A program made the position numbers and the translations under genes. DNA of 64,000 bases from Nocardioides lijunqiniae (GTDB lineage: Bacteria; Actinomycetota; Actinomycetes; Propionibacteriales; Nocardioidaceae), in assembly GCF_015024225.1 (NCBI RefSeq), contig NZ_JACJGM010000013.1:60103-124102 (forward strand). Reading direction: 5' to 3'. Under the pieces are notes generated by a model. The model did not search any database and was not told the DNA's origin. It saw only the letters and a program-made list of their open reading frames with translations. Position 1 is the first letter of the stretch. Every line of letters begins with the position of its first letter. Shown one piece after another: positions 51,201 through 60,699 of this stretch.

Positions 51201-54029
51201 ATCAAGGCGCTCGAGCCCGGCTACAGGAAGATCCGCGTCGCGCCGGTCGTCGGCGGAGGTCTGACGCACGGCGGCGGTGAGATGGAGTCGGTCTACGGCA
51301 CCATCGCCACCGACTGGCGGCTCGAGGGCGAGGACCTGTCGCTCACCGTCGACGTCCCGGTCAACACCACCGCCGAGATCGTGGTCCCGGCCGACTCCGC
51401 GTGGGCCGTCACCGAGAGCGGCACCCTGCTCGACCAGGCCGAGGGCGTCACCGAGGTCACGTCCGAGCCGGGCCACGTCACCGTGACCGTCGGCTCGGGC
51501 CACTACGAGCTCGCGGTGACCGCGGGCAACGCCGAGCTCGGCGCGATCCTCGAGGCCGTCGACGGTCTGAAGGGCCACGTCGGCGACCTCACCGAGGCGG
51601 GCGACCTGGCCGCCGGCGACCGCGGGCAGCTCGACGAGGGCCTGTCCGCCGCGCACGACGACGTGGCCGAGGCGCTGCTCGCCCGGCTCGCGGGCGACGA
51701 CGACGCCGCGACGCCGGCCCTGCGCTCGGCGCTCACGGAGGTGCGCGACCTGCGCGCCTGGCTCACGGGCTCGGCGGTCGCCGCGCCGGTCGCGGCCGAC
51801 CTCGACTCCCGGCTCGCCGCGATCGAGAACCAGCTGGTGCTGGCCGTCACGTCGGCGCTGGGCTTCTCGGTGACGCTGCCGCCGGTCAGCGGCGCCGTCC
51901 TGCCGGGTGGCGAGGTGACCGGCACCCTCGAGGTCGCCAACACCGCGGCGTCCGGCATCACGGACCTGACGGGCACGGTCACGGTGGAGGGCTGGGACCC
52001 GGTGGAGATCTCGGCCGCCGGCGTACCGGCCGGACAGAGCGTGCAGCTGCCGGTGACGGTGGCGGTGCCGAGGCACCAGGCGCCCGGCGCCTACGACGCG
52101 GCGCTCTCGCTGACCTTCACCCTGGGCGGGGAGACGTTCACCGTGGAGGACACCACCGCCGGCTGGGCGACGGTCACCTCCGGGCTCGAGATCGGCGACG
52201 TGGTCGCCGAGCTCGGCACGGGCGAGCCGACCGAGCGGGCCACCCTGGACGTGCCGGTCTCCAACACCGGGGCGTCCGACGTCCGGGCCCGCGTGGTGGC
52301 GACCCTGCCCGACGGCTGGGCCTCCGTGCCCTCGCCGGAGGTCCTGGTGCCCGCCGGCGGATCCGTCGTCGCGACGGTGCCGGTGGTGGTGCCCCTCGAC
52401 CGCGTGGCCGGGAGCATGCCGGTGACGGTCTCCGTCCGCCGCGCGGGCGCGACCCTGGCGTCGAGGGACACGACGGCGACGCTCGGCCTCGCCACCCCGC
52501 CCAGCGCGGGCGTCGTCGACCACGTCGACTTCGGCAACGGCGCCTCCGAGACCGCGCACGGTCTTCAGGCCTCGGCGAGCAGCGGGACCAACGTGGAGGC
52601 CGGGCTCACCCGCCGCTACGCCAACTCGGCCACGCCCGGGTCCTGGTACTCCGTGCTGGTCGACGTGCCCGCCGGTCAGCCGTTCGTCCTGCGCAACATC
52701 GAGACCTTCGACGGCGCGCGGACGAAGAAGTACCACGTCTACGTCGACGACGTCCTGGTCAAGACGCAGCTGGTCCCGCGCACTGAGGGGGGCGCGGGCA
52801 CCAAGGTCTACGACGCGCTGGTCGACGACCCGTCGGTCCTGGCGGCCGACGGCGACGTGCGGGTGCGCTTCGAGTACCCGACGGACGCGTCGGGCTTCTT
52901 CGACCCGTCGATCGCCGACCTGTGGGTGCTGCCGGTCCCGGCCGACACCCAGGCGCCGGACCTCTCCGCCGCGGTCTCCTCGGGGACCGTGGGCGACGAC
53001 GGGTGGTACCGCTCGGACGTCCTCGTGCAGGTCGACGCCGCGGACAACCGGGACGAGGCCCTCACGGTCGAGACCGGTGCGGACGCCGGCTGGCAGGCCT
53101 ACGTCGGACCGGTGCCGGTCACCGGTGACGGCAAGCGGGAGCTGACCTTCCGCGGTCGCGACGCGGCCGGCAACACCTCGGCGGTCGGAACCCTGCCGGT
53201 CTGGATCGACACGGTCGCGCCGACGACGCAGCTCGCGGTCACGCAGCGGCCGGGGGTCGAGTTCTCCGACCGGGCGACCCTGGTCTTCTCGGCTCAGGAC
53301 GCGACCAGCGGGGTGGGTCGCACGGCCTACCGCGTCGACGGCGGCGAGTGGCAGGTGGCCGGCGAGGCGCCGATCACGGTGACGGGCTACGGCCCCCACC
53401 TGGTCGACTTCGCCTCCACCGACGTCGCGGGCAACCCCGAGGCGGTGCGCCAGGAGACCGTGACCCTGGCCGACGTGGAGACGGTCGCGGCGCTGGTCGC
53501 CCCCCAGGTGACCGGTCCGGCGCGGGTCGGCTCGACGCTGGCCTCCACCACCGGCTCCTGGAACACCAAGGGCCTCGCCCTGGCCCGGCAGTGGCTGCGC
53601 AACGGCACGCCGATCGCCGGCGCGACCGGACCGACGTACCGGGTCGGTGCGGCGGACGTCGGACGACGGCTGTCGGTGCGGGTGAGCGCCACCAAGGCCG
53701 GCAAGGCGCCGGGGGTCTCGACCTCCTCGGCCACCGCGCCGGTCGCCAGGGCGACGTCCTCCACCAGGGTCTCGACGAACCGGACCAAGGTCGGGCGCGG
53801 CAAGCCGCTGCGGGTCACCGTGAAGGTGACCTCCAGCCCGACCGCCACCGGGACGGTGGCCGTGAAGGTCGACGGCAAGGTGGTCCGGCGGGTGGCGGTG
53901 AGGAACGGCAAGGCCGTGGTCACCGTCAAGATCGCCAAGCGCGGCCGCCACAAGGTCTCCGCCACCTACCGAGGCTCCGCGACCGTGGCCCCCTCCACCT
54001 CCGCGGTGCGGGTCGTCAAGGTGACCTGA
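48255..54029 (+). CDS. Secreted multidomain GH78 alpha-L-rhamnosidase
   Basis: 1924 residues. Sec signal peptide to about 38 (ends AAHAA). The N-terminal rhamnosidase region is interrupted at about 171-325 by a beta-rich segment resembling a LamG/concanavalin-like carbohydrate module. The catalytic (alpha/alpha)6 part includes DERLGWTGD (about 678), GNWDDWL (about 790), TTMWERWDS (about 941) and NHYAYGAVGDWMY (about 966), all GH78 hallmarks. After about 1090 come a helical stretch, two NEW3-like beta domains (about 1205-1412), a galactose-binding-like module (about 1419-1562) and several Ig-like repeats to the end. No sortase or membrane anchor, so it is free or wall-associated. It releases L-rhamnose outside the cell for the adjacent importer. 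Confidence 0.9.
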   Translation: MLPAPSHRLRSLVSGLALTLSLGVVAPIALGAPAAHAAEPLSVGHLTANGRVDPLGIPGAPPTLGWVSESTARGVVQSAYQVRVASSEDALGQPDVWDSGKVDSARQVDVAYAGPALASGTEYVWQVRVWDGAGEQSAWSAPATFETGLLEPADWGDAAWVGKPAGTEVDRWTDYTVDFDFDIDNLVFGAFVRASTTGNAYMWQLSVADGTPRFRPHLRVNGNYSLMANKSIADVVSAADLLDGEHTMSVTFDGPTITTKLDGTTIDTRTDPTFDRGFVGFRFDQANEGTEQATVHEVTVTAENGDVLLDTDFTDGNPFDGGTLVPEGLQLKGRLDALWRSPDANRPLLRKEFATEAGKTVASARVYASAHGIYELNLNGEKVGDQLLAPGWTDYRKRIQAQTYDVTELVRSGENAFGAELADGWWAGKVGMWGPDMYGDQLALVARLRIDYTDGSSEWVDTDDTWTSHYGPYVFTDNIDGETYDARAEQTGWEQPEFDDAGWADVAVVASDTAKLVPQRDDPVRVTEELATVERTEPTPGALVYDLGQNMVGGARMQLSGVAGQTVTIRYGEMLNPDGTLYTANLRAAKVTDRYTFATTGTVTYEPKFTQHGFRYVEIVGAATPPAAADVTGVVWGSDLAATGTLETSDAMLNQLTSNISWGQRGNFLSIPTDTPARDERLGWTGDINVFAPTASYLRDTRAFLGKWMVDLQDSARENGNFHGIAPVPPGIDLGSGLGWSDAAVTVPYAVWLAHGDTAIVRENYVAMEKFLRFTQDGAGADLIDTARGNWDDWLNLNDNTPTSVLGTAYLAENARMMSEMAAGIGEDADAAEFAQLSADVRAAFADTLVQPDGTVDGNSQTAYAMALGMDLVPDAALREKVAARFVAKLAASDNHLTTGFLGTPWLLPALSSIGRDDLAYTLLMHEDYPSWGYEVAKGATTMWERWDSIKPDGTFGDVGMNSFNHYAYGAVGDWMYQNIGGIKALEPGYRKIRVAPVVGGGLTHGGGEMESVYGTIATDWRLEGEDLSLTVDVPVNTTAEIVVPADSAWAVTESGTLLDQAEGVTEVTSEPGHVTVTVGSGHYELAVTAGNAELGAILEAVDGLKGHVGDLTEAGDLAAGDRGQLDEGLSAAHDDVAEALLARLAGDDDAATPALRSALTEVRDLRAWLTGSAVAAPVAADLDSRLAAIENQLVLAVTSALGFSVTLPPVSGAVLPGGEVTGTLEVANTAASGITDLTGTVTVEGWDPVEISAAGVPAGQSVQLPVTVAVPRHQAPGAYDAALSLTFTLGGETFTVEDTTAGWATVTSGLEIGDVVAELGTGEPTERATLDVPVSNTGASDVRARVVATLPDGWASVPSPEVLVPAGGSVVATVPVVVPLDRVAGSMPVTVSVRRAGATLASRDTTATLGLATPPSAGVVDHVDFGNGASETAHGLQASASSGTNVEAGLTRRYANSATPGSWYSVLVDVPAGQPFVLRNIETFDGARTKKYHVYVDDVLVKTQLVPRTEGGAGTKVYDALVDDPSVLAADGDVRVRFEYPTDASGFFDPSIADLWVLPVPADTQAPDLSAAVSSGTVGDDGWYRSDVLVQVDAADNRDEALTVETGADAGWQAYVGPVPVTGDGKRELTFRGRDAAGNTSAVGTLPVWIDTVAPTTQLAVTQRPGVEFSDRATLVFSAQDATSGVGRTAYRVDGGEWQVAGEAPITVTGYGPHLVDFASTDVAGNPEAVRQETVTLADVETVAALVAPQVTGPARVGSTLASTTGSWNTKGLALARQWLRNGTPIAGATGPTYRVGAADVGRRLSVRVSATKAGKAPGVSTSSATAPVARATSSTRVSTNRTKVGRGKPLRVTVKVTSSPTATGTVAVKVDGKVVRRVAVRNGKAVVTVKIAKRGRHKVSATYRGSATVAPSTSAVRVVKVT

Positions 54030-54050
54030 GAGCAGCCCCGGCGGACGGGC

Positions 54051-54672
54051 TCAGCGGAGGTCGGCGGCCGCTCTCGCGAGGGACTCGACGCGGGCCCAGT
54101 CGCCGGCCTCGAGGACGGCGGGCGGGGTGAGCCAGGAGCCGCCGACGCAGCCGACGTTGGGCAGGGCGAGGTAGTCGGCCGCCGTGGTGGCGGTGATGCC
54201 CCCGGTGGGGCAGAACCGCGCGGCCGGGACCGGGGAGGCCACCGACTTCAGGTACGCCGCCCCGCCGGACGCCTCCGCGGGGAAGAACTTCATCTCCGTG
54301 AAGCCGGCCTCGAGGACGGCCAGCGCCTCCGAGACCGTGGCGGTGCCGGGCAGGAACGGCAGACCGGTGTCGGCCATGGCCGCGAGCAGCGTCGGCGTGG
54401 CGCCGGGGGAGACCAGGAAGCGCGCGCCGGCGTCCAGGGCCTCCTTGGCCTGGCCGGGCGTCACGACGGTGCCGGCGCCCACGAGGATCTCGGGCACGTC
54501 GTCGGCGATCGCGCGGATCGCGTCGAGCGCCACGGGGGTGCGCAGGGTGAGCTCGATGGCCGGCAGGCCGCCGGCCACCAGGGCGCGCGCGACGGGGACG
54601 GCGTCCTCGAGCCGGTCGATGACGACGACCGGCAGCACCGGCACGACGTCGAGCAGCGACGTGCTCCGGGGC

Positions 54673-54689
<17 letters not shown>
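54051..54689 (-). CDS. eda: 2-keto-3-deoxy-6-phosphogluconate aldolase
   Basis: 212 residues. Class I aldolase: [20 protein letters not shown] (about 18-37), the Glu region [11 protein letters not shown] (about 39), [20 protein letters not shown] (about 67) and the Schiff-base lysine in [14 protein letters not shown] (about 130). I place the start at a TTG (54689) because GGAGGTG lies about 5 nt upstream and the residues before it are unlike the family; that overlaps the Edd stop by 17 bp. It splits KDPG to pyruvate and glyceraldehyde 3-phosphate. Confidence 0.87.
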
Positions 54690-56540
<1,851 letters not shown>

Positions 56541-56544
<4 letters not shown>

Positions 56545-58049
56545 AGGTCGGACTCCTGCCAGTGTCGGCCGTCGCGCTCCATGAGCGTGGCGGCGGCGGT
56601 CGGCCCGCTGGTGCCGGCCGGGTAGCGCTTGGGGCGGTCGGGCGACGTCGCCCAGCGCCGGAGGATCGGCTCGACCCAGGTCCACGCGGCCTCGACCTCG
56701 TCGCGGCGCATGAAGAGGGTCGGGTTGCCGCGGATGACGTCCATCAGCAGCCGCTCGTAGGCGTCGGGGCTGCGCTGGGTGAACGTCGTCGCGTAGCTGA
56801 GGTCGAGCGAGACCGGCCGCAGCCGGATGCCGCCGGGGCCCGGCTCCTTGGCCGTCATGTGCAGGCGCATGCCCTCGTCGGGCTGCACCTGGATGTGCAG
56901 GCGGTTGGGCGAGGTGGCGCCCTCGCTGTGCGGGAACATCGCGTGCGGCGGCTCCTTGAAGACCACCACGATCTCCGACATCCGGCGGTCCATCCGCTTG
57001 CCCGTGCGCAGGTAGAACGGGACGCCGGCCCAGCGCCAGTTCTGCACCTCGGCGCGCACCGCCACGAACGTCTCGGTGCTGCTGCCGGGATGGCCCACGT
57101 CCTCGGAGTACGACGCCGCGGGCAGGCCGTCGACGAGACCCTCGGTGTAGCGGCCGCGCACCGTGTCGCGGTCGACGTCCTCGGCCGTCATCGGCTTGAG
57201 CGCCTGCAGCACCTTGAGCTTCTCGTCGCGCACCGTCTCGCGACCGACGTACGTCGGCGGCTCCATGGCCACCAGGCACAGCAGCTGCAGCAGGTGGTTC
57301 TGCACCATGTCGCGCAGGGCGCCGGAGGTGTCGTAGTAGCCGCCGCGGTCGCCGACGCCGAGCGTCTCGGCCACGGTGATCTGCACGTGGTCGACCCAGC
57401 GGGAGTTCCACAGGGGCTCGAGGAAGGTGTTGGCGAAGCGGGTGACGAGGAGGTTCTGGACGCTCTCCTTGCCGAGGTAGTGGTCGATGCGGAAGATCTG
57501 CTGCTCGTCGAAGACCCGGCCGACGGCGTCGTTGATCTCCAGCGCGGAGGCGAGGTCGCGCCCGACCGGCTTCTCCAGGACCACGCGCGAGGTCGGCTCG
57601 ACGACCCCGGCGGCCTCGAGCCGCTCGCAGGTCGGGCCGAACAGCGCCGGCGCCACCGCGAGGTAGAACACGCGCACGGCCTCGTCGCCGTCGTGGCCGC
57701 AGGGCCGGTCCTTGAGGAGGTCGTGCAGCAGGTGCCAGCCCTCGGGCTCGTGGGAGTCGAGGGTCAGGTGGCGCACGCGCGCCAGCAGGCGGCGTACGGC
57801 GTCCTCGTCGAGCTCGTCGGCCACGACGTGGCGGTGCAGCGCCTCCTGCACGAGGTGGCGGTAGCCGTCGTCGTCCAGGTCGGAGCGGGAGACGCCGATG
57901 ACGCGGGTGCCGTCGGGCAGCTGGCCCTCGAGCTCGCGCTGGTAGAGCGCCGGCAGGAGCTTGCGCAGCGCGAGGTCGCCGGTGCCCCCGAAGACGGTGA
58001 AGTCAGAGGTCGGGAGACCGGGGGAGAGCTCGGTCGCAGGCAGGGTCAC
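56541..58049 (-). CDS. zwf: Glucose-6-phosphate 1-dehydrogenase
   Basis: 502 residues. Coenzyme fingerprint [19 protein letters not shown] (about 17-35) and the active-site RIDHYLGKE (about 188-196, catalytic His within the family's motif). Two adjacent GTG codons could start it; TACCGT ends 6 nt before the one at 58049, the same spacing as other genes here, so I choose that. First gene of an Entner-Doudoroff operon; no 6-phosphogluconolactonase gene is present in it. Confidence 0.93.
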
Positions 58050-58055
58050 CACACC

Positions 58056-58061
58056 ACGGTA
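58056..58061 (-). promoter_or_regulatory. -10 hexamer TACCGT of zwf, leaderless start
   Basis: Minus-strand TACCGT ends 6 nt before the GTG at 58049. The 90 bp between it and the divergent ROK -10 box are unusually AT-rich for this window, hold three ACAAG/ACAAC-like words and probably carry the regulator's operators, but I see no clean dyad. Confidence 0.45.
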
Positions 58062-58150
58062 AGGACACAAGGGTGCATTCAACAAGCACAACTTAGGTAT
58101 TTCTCGTACACAAGTCGTCCACGACCCGGATCCAGGCGTGCGCAAGACCC

Positions 58151-58156
58151 TAGAAT
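58151..58156 (+). promoter_or_regulatory. -10 hexamer TAGAAT of the ROK gene, leaderless start
   Basis: TAGAAT, one base from TATAAT, ends 6 nt before the ATG at 58163. Confidence 0.55.
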
Positions 58157-58162
58157 CAGGGC

Positions 58163-59338
58163 ATGACCTCCGCCGGCGACGTGCTCGAGCTGGTGCGGTC
58201 GGGGCGGGCCAGCACCCGCTCCGAGCTGCGCCGGATCACCGGGCTGTCACGCACCGCCGTGGTCGCCCGGGTCTCGGCGCTGGCCGACGCGGGCCTGCTG
58301 CTGGTCGGCGAGGAGCTCGCGTCCACGGGCGGGCGGCCCCCCGGCAGCATCCTGTTCCACAAGGACGCCGGCGTCGTCCTGGCGGCCGCGATCGGCCGCT
58401 CCCGCTCCCAGCTCGCGGTCTTCGACCTGATGGGCGAGGAGCTGGGCTCGGCCTCCGTCGACCACGAGGTCGGCGCCGGGCCCGACGTGGTGATGCCGCC
58501 GGTCGCCCAGCACCTGTGCCGCCTGCTGGAGGAGACCGCGGCCGAGCGCACCGTCCTCGCCGTCGGGGTCAGCCTCCCGGGCACCGTCGACCCGGTCCGC
58601 GGCGTCAGCGTCGACTCCCCGGTGATGGGCGGCTGGGACGGCGCCGACCTCGCGCCGTACCTCGAGGAGGTCGGCGCCGCCCCGCTCTACGTCGGCAACG
58701 ACGCCGACGTGCTCGCGCGCTCCGAGCGCCTGGGCCACGCCGCCCGCTTCCGCGACCTGCTCGTCGTCAAGGCCTCCACCGGCCTGGGGCTGGGCATCAT
58801 CGCCGAGGGCCGGGTCGTGTCGGGCCACCTCGGCGGCGCCGGCGAGATCGGCCACACCAAGGTCGACGCCGCCGAGGGGCGCCCGTGCCGCTGCGGCGAC
58901 ACCGGCTGCCTCGAGACGCTCGCCGGCGGGTGGGCGCTGGTGACGCGGCTCAGTGAGTCGGGTCAGCCCGTCGACCACGTGCGCGACCTGGTGGCGCTGG
59001 CGCAGACCGGCGACCCCGAGGCCAAGCAGCTGCTGCGCGAGAGCGGCCGCCAGCTCGGCGAGGTCCTGGCCGTCGCCATCAACCTGCTCAACCCCCAGGC
59101 CGTCGTGCTCGGCGGCGACATGGCCGCCGCCTTCGACGTCTACGCCGCCGGCGTCCGCGAGAGCGTCTACGCCCGCGCCTCGGCGCTGGCCACCCGCGAC
59201 CTGCAGTTCCTCCCCTCCACCTTCGGCGACCGCGCCGGCCTCGTCGGCTGCGCCTCCATGGCCCTCGACCAGGTCCTCAACCCCGCCGCCGTCGACGCCC
59301 GCCTCCTCGAGCGCCACGACGTCCCCGCCCCCACCTGA
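58163..59338 (+). CDS. ROK family transcriptional regulator
   Basis: 391 residues. N-terminal winged helix: SGRASTRSELRRITGLSRTA (about 13-32) and VVARVSALADAGLL. Then the ROK sugar-kinase-like domain: VGVSLPGTVDPV (about 133), YVGNDADVLA, GLGLGIIAEGRVVSGHLGGA (about 208-227), zinc site EIGHTKVDAAEGRPCRCGDTG (its core GRPCRCGDTGCLE, about 240) and a C-terminal glycine-rich end. The HTH makes it a regulator, not a kinase. It is divergent from zwf-edd-eda and probably controls it; ligand unknown, likely a sugar or sugar phosphate. Confidence 0.87.
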   Translation: MTSAGDVLELVRSGRASTRSELRRITGLSRTAVVARVSALADAGLLLVGEELASTGGRPPGSILFHKDAGVVLAAAIGRSRSQLAVFDLMGEELGSASVDHEVGAGPDVVMPPVAQHLCRLLEETAAERTVLAVGVSLPGTVDPVRGVSVDSPVMGGWDGADLAPYLEEVGAAPLYVGNDADVLARSERLGHAARFRDLLVVKASTGLGLGIIAEGRVVSGHLGGAGEIGHTKVDAAEGRPCRCGDTGCLETLAGGWALVTRLSESGQPVDHVRDLVALAQTGDPEAKQLLRESGRQLGEVLAVAINLLNPQAVVLGGDMAAAFDVYAAGVRESVYARASALATRDLQFLPSTFGDRAGLVGCASMALDQVLNPAAVDARLLERHDVPAPT

Positions 59339-59364
59339 GGTCCCCCCGACCATCTGCGCAGCGG

Positions 59365-60159
59365 TCAGGCGGAGCGGGCGGCGTAGCGGCCGGGGGGCAC
59401 GCCGAGGACGTGCTTGAAGTGGCGGGTGAGGTGGGACTGGTCGTGGAAGCCGACCTCGGCGGCCACCTGCGCGGGCGGCATCCCGTCGAGGAGCAGGCGC
59501 CGGGCCGCGTCGACGCGGCGGCCGGTGAGGTAGCGGTGCGGGGAGATGCCGAGCTCGCGGCGGAACGTGCGCACGAGGTGGGCCTCGGAGGCGCCCAGCT
59601 CGGCGGCCGCGTCGGCCAGGGTGAGGCCCTCGACGACCGAGGCGTCCAGGAGGTCGCGCAGCCGACGGGCGAGCGCCGCGTCGCGCCGCGACCCGGCGGC
59701 CGGGACGCCGCGCAGCCGGCACGACAGCGACTCGACGACCAGCGCCAGCTGCGAGGCCGCCTCGAGCTCGTCGCCGGGGTGCCGCAGGGCGTGGTGGAGC
59801 GACCGCACCTGGCGCACGAGCCCGGGGTCGTCGCTGGTGGGCTCGTCGACGCTGCGCCCGGTGCCGGCGACGTCGAGGGTGCCGGCCTCGAGGTAGACCA
59901 CGCGCTTGCGGAACCCGTCCACCGTCGCGCCCCGACCGTCGTGCGGCACGTGCGGCGGCAGCAGCGTCACCGACTCGCGGCGGGTGGCGTGCGCGCGGCC
60001 GCCGAGGTCGTAGAGGACCGTGCCGCTGTCGACGAGCAGGACCGTCCAGGTGTCGTGCGTGTGCGAGGGGTAGGCGTGGTGCGGGAAGTGCGCGTGCAGC
60101 ACCTCGGCCACCCCCGGCACGGACGGACGCCAGGCCCGGACGTCCGTGGTGCCTGGCAT
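59365..60159 (-). CDS. AraC family transcriptional regulator
   Basis: 264 residues. An N-terminal cupin sensor (about 20-90) has FPHHAYPSHTHDTWTVLLVD and HVPHDGR. The C-terminal pair of HTHs is complete: LTLADAAAELGASEAHLVRT (about 181-200) and FHDQSHLTRHFKHVLGVPPG (about 239-258), with ISPHRYLTGRRVDAARRLL between. It is divergent from the DUF2000 gene with 24 bp between the two -10 boxes, so it likely regulates that gene. Inducer unknown. Confidence 0.87.
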   Translation of the reverse strand: MPGTTDVRAWRPSVPGVAEVLHAHFPHHAYPSHTHDTWTVLLVDSGTVLYDLGGRAHATRRESVTLLPPHVPHDGRGATVDGFRKRVVYLEAGTLDVAGTGRSVDEPTSDDPGLVRQVRSLHHALRHPGDELEAASQLALVVESLSCRLRGVPAAGSRRDAALARRLRDLLDASVVEGLTLADAAAELGASEAHLVRTFRRELGISPHRYLTGRRVDAARRLLLDGMPPAQVAAEVGFHDQSHLTRHFKHVLGVPPGRYAARSA

Positions 60160-60165
60160 GTCACG

Positions 60166-60171
60166 AACGTA
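60166..60171 (-). promoter_or_regulatory. -10 hexamer TACGTT of the AraC gene, leaderless start
   Basis: Minus-strand TACGTT ends 6 nt before the ATG at 60159. Confidence 0.5.
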
Positions 60172-60195
60172 CAAGACCGCCGCCGCGCCGGCGGC

Positions 60196-60201
60196 CAGGA
60201 T
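60196..60201 (+). promoter_or_regulatory. -10 hexamer CAGGAT of the DUF2000 gene
   Basis: CAGGAT ends 6 nt before the ATG at 60208. It lacks the first T of the consensus, which fits a promoter needing the adjacent AraC-type activator. Confidence 0.35.
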
Positions 60202-60207
60202 CGAGCC

Positions 60208-60648
60208 ATGCACGACGCCCTCACGCCGCCGTTCGACACCAAGATCGCCGTCCTGGTCCGCGCCGACCTCGCCGCCTGGCAGCGGCTCAACGTCACGGCC
60301 TTCCTCGCCAGCGGCATCGCCGCCGCGTCGCCGCACCTCGTCGGTGACCCGTACGCCGACGCCGACGGCACGGCGTACCTGCCGATGCTCGGGATGCCGG
60401 TGCTGGTCTTCGAGGCGGACGCCGAGGTGCTCCGGGCCGCGCGTGAGCGCGCGCTGCGCCGCGAGCTGGCGGTGGCCGTCTACACCGCCGACATGTTCGG
60501 CACCGGCCACGACGAGGCCAACCGGGCCACCGTCGCCGCGGTGGCCGGCGCGGGCCTCGACCTGGTGGGCCTCGCGCTGCACGGGCCGAAGAACGCCGTG
60601 GACAAGGTGGTCAAGGGCGCCCGCCTGCATCCCGCGACGATCGGCTGA
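60208..60648 (+). CDS. DUF2000 family protein
   Basis: 146 residues. The family opens with FDTKIAVLVRADLAAWQRLN (about 9-28), continues FLASGIAA and YLPMLGMPVLVFEAD (about 54-68), and has YTADMFGTGHDEANRA (about 89-104). The fold is of the peptidyl-tRNA hydrolase II type, but the function is unknown. Families of this kind are regularly encoded beside AraC regulators, as here. Confidence 0.8.
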   Translation: MHDALTPPFDTKIAVLVRADLAAWQRLNVTAFLASGIAAASPHLVGDPYADADGTAYLPMLGMPVLVFEADAEVLRAARERALRRELAVAVYTADMFGTGHDEANRATVAAVAGAGLDLVGLALHGPKNAVDKVVKGARLHPATIG

Positions 60649-60686
60649 CCCGCTGGCGGGGTGGCACGCGGCGTCCGAGCGACGCC

Positions 60687-60692
60687 TAGCAT
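60687..60692 (+). promoter_or_regulatory. -10 hexamer TAGCAT, leaderless start
   Basis: TAGCAT ends 7 nt before the ATG at 60700 and contains part of an earlier ATG at 60691, which argues that 60700 is the real start. Confidence 0.5.
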
Positions 60693-60699
60693 GTCGCCC

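Noticed and set aside
48243..53951. Very long open frame antisense to the rhamnosidase gene, and similar long antisense frames over recC (13188-15749), recB (15662-18949) and the BCCT gene (6664-8454)
   Set aside because: These arise because the sense genes use G or C at third positions, which removes stop codons on the other strand. The translations are low-complexity (His, Arg, Gly, Val, Asp rich) with no recognisable domain.
60661..60699. GTG at 60661 and ATG at 60691 as starts of the LacI regulator
   Set aside because: The ATG at 60691 is part of the TAGCAT box; the ATG at 60700 has the spacing seen at other leaderless genes.
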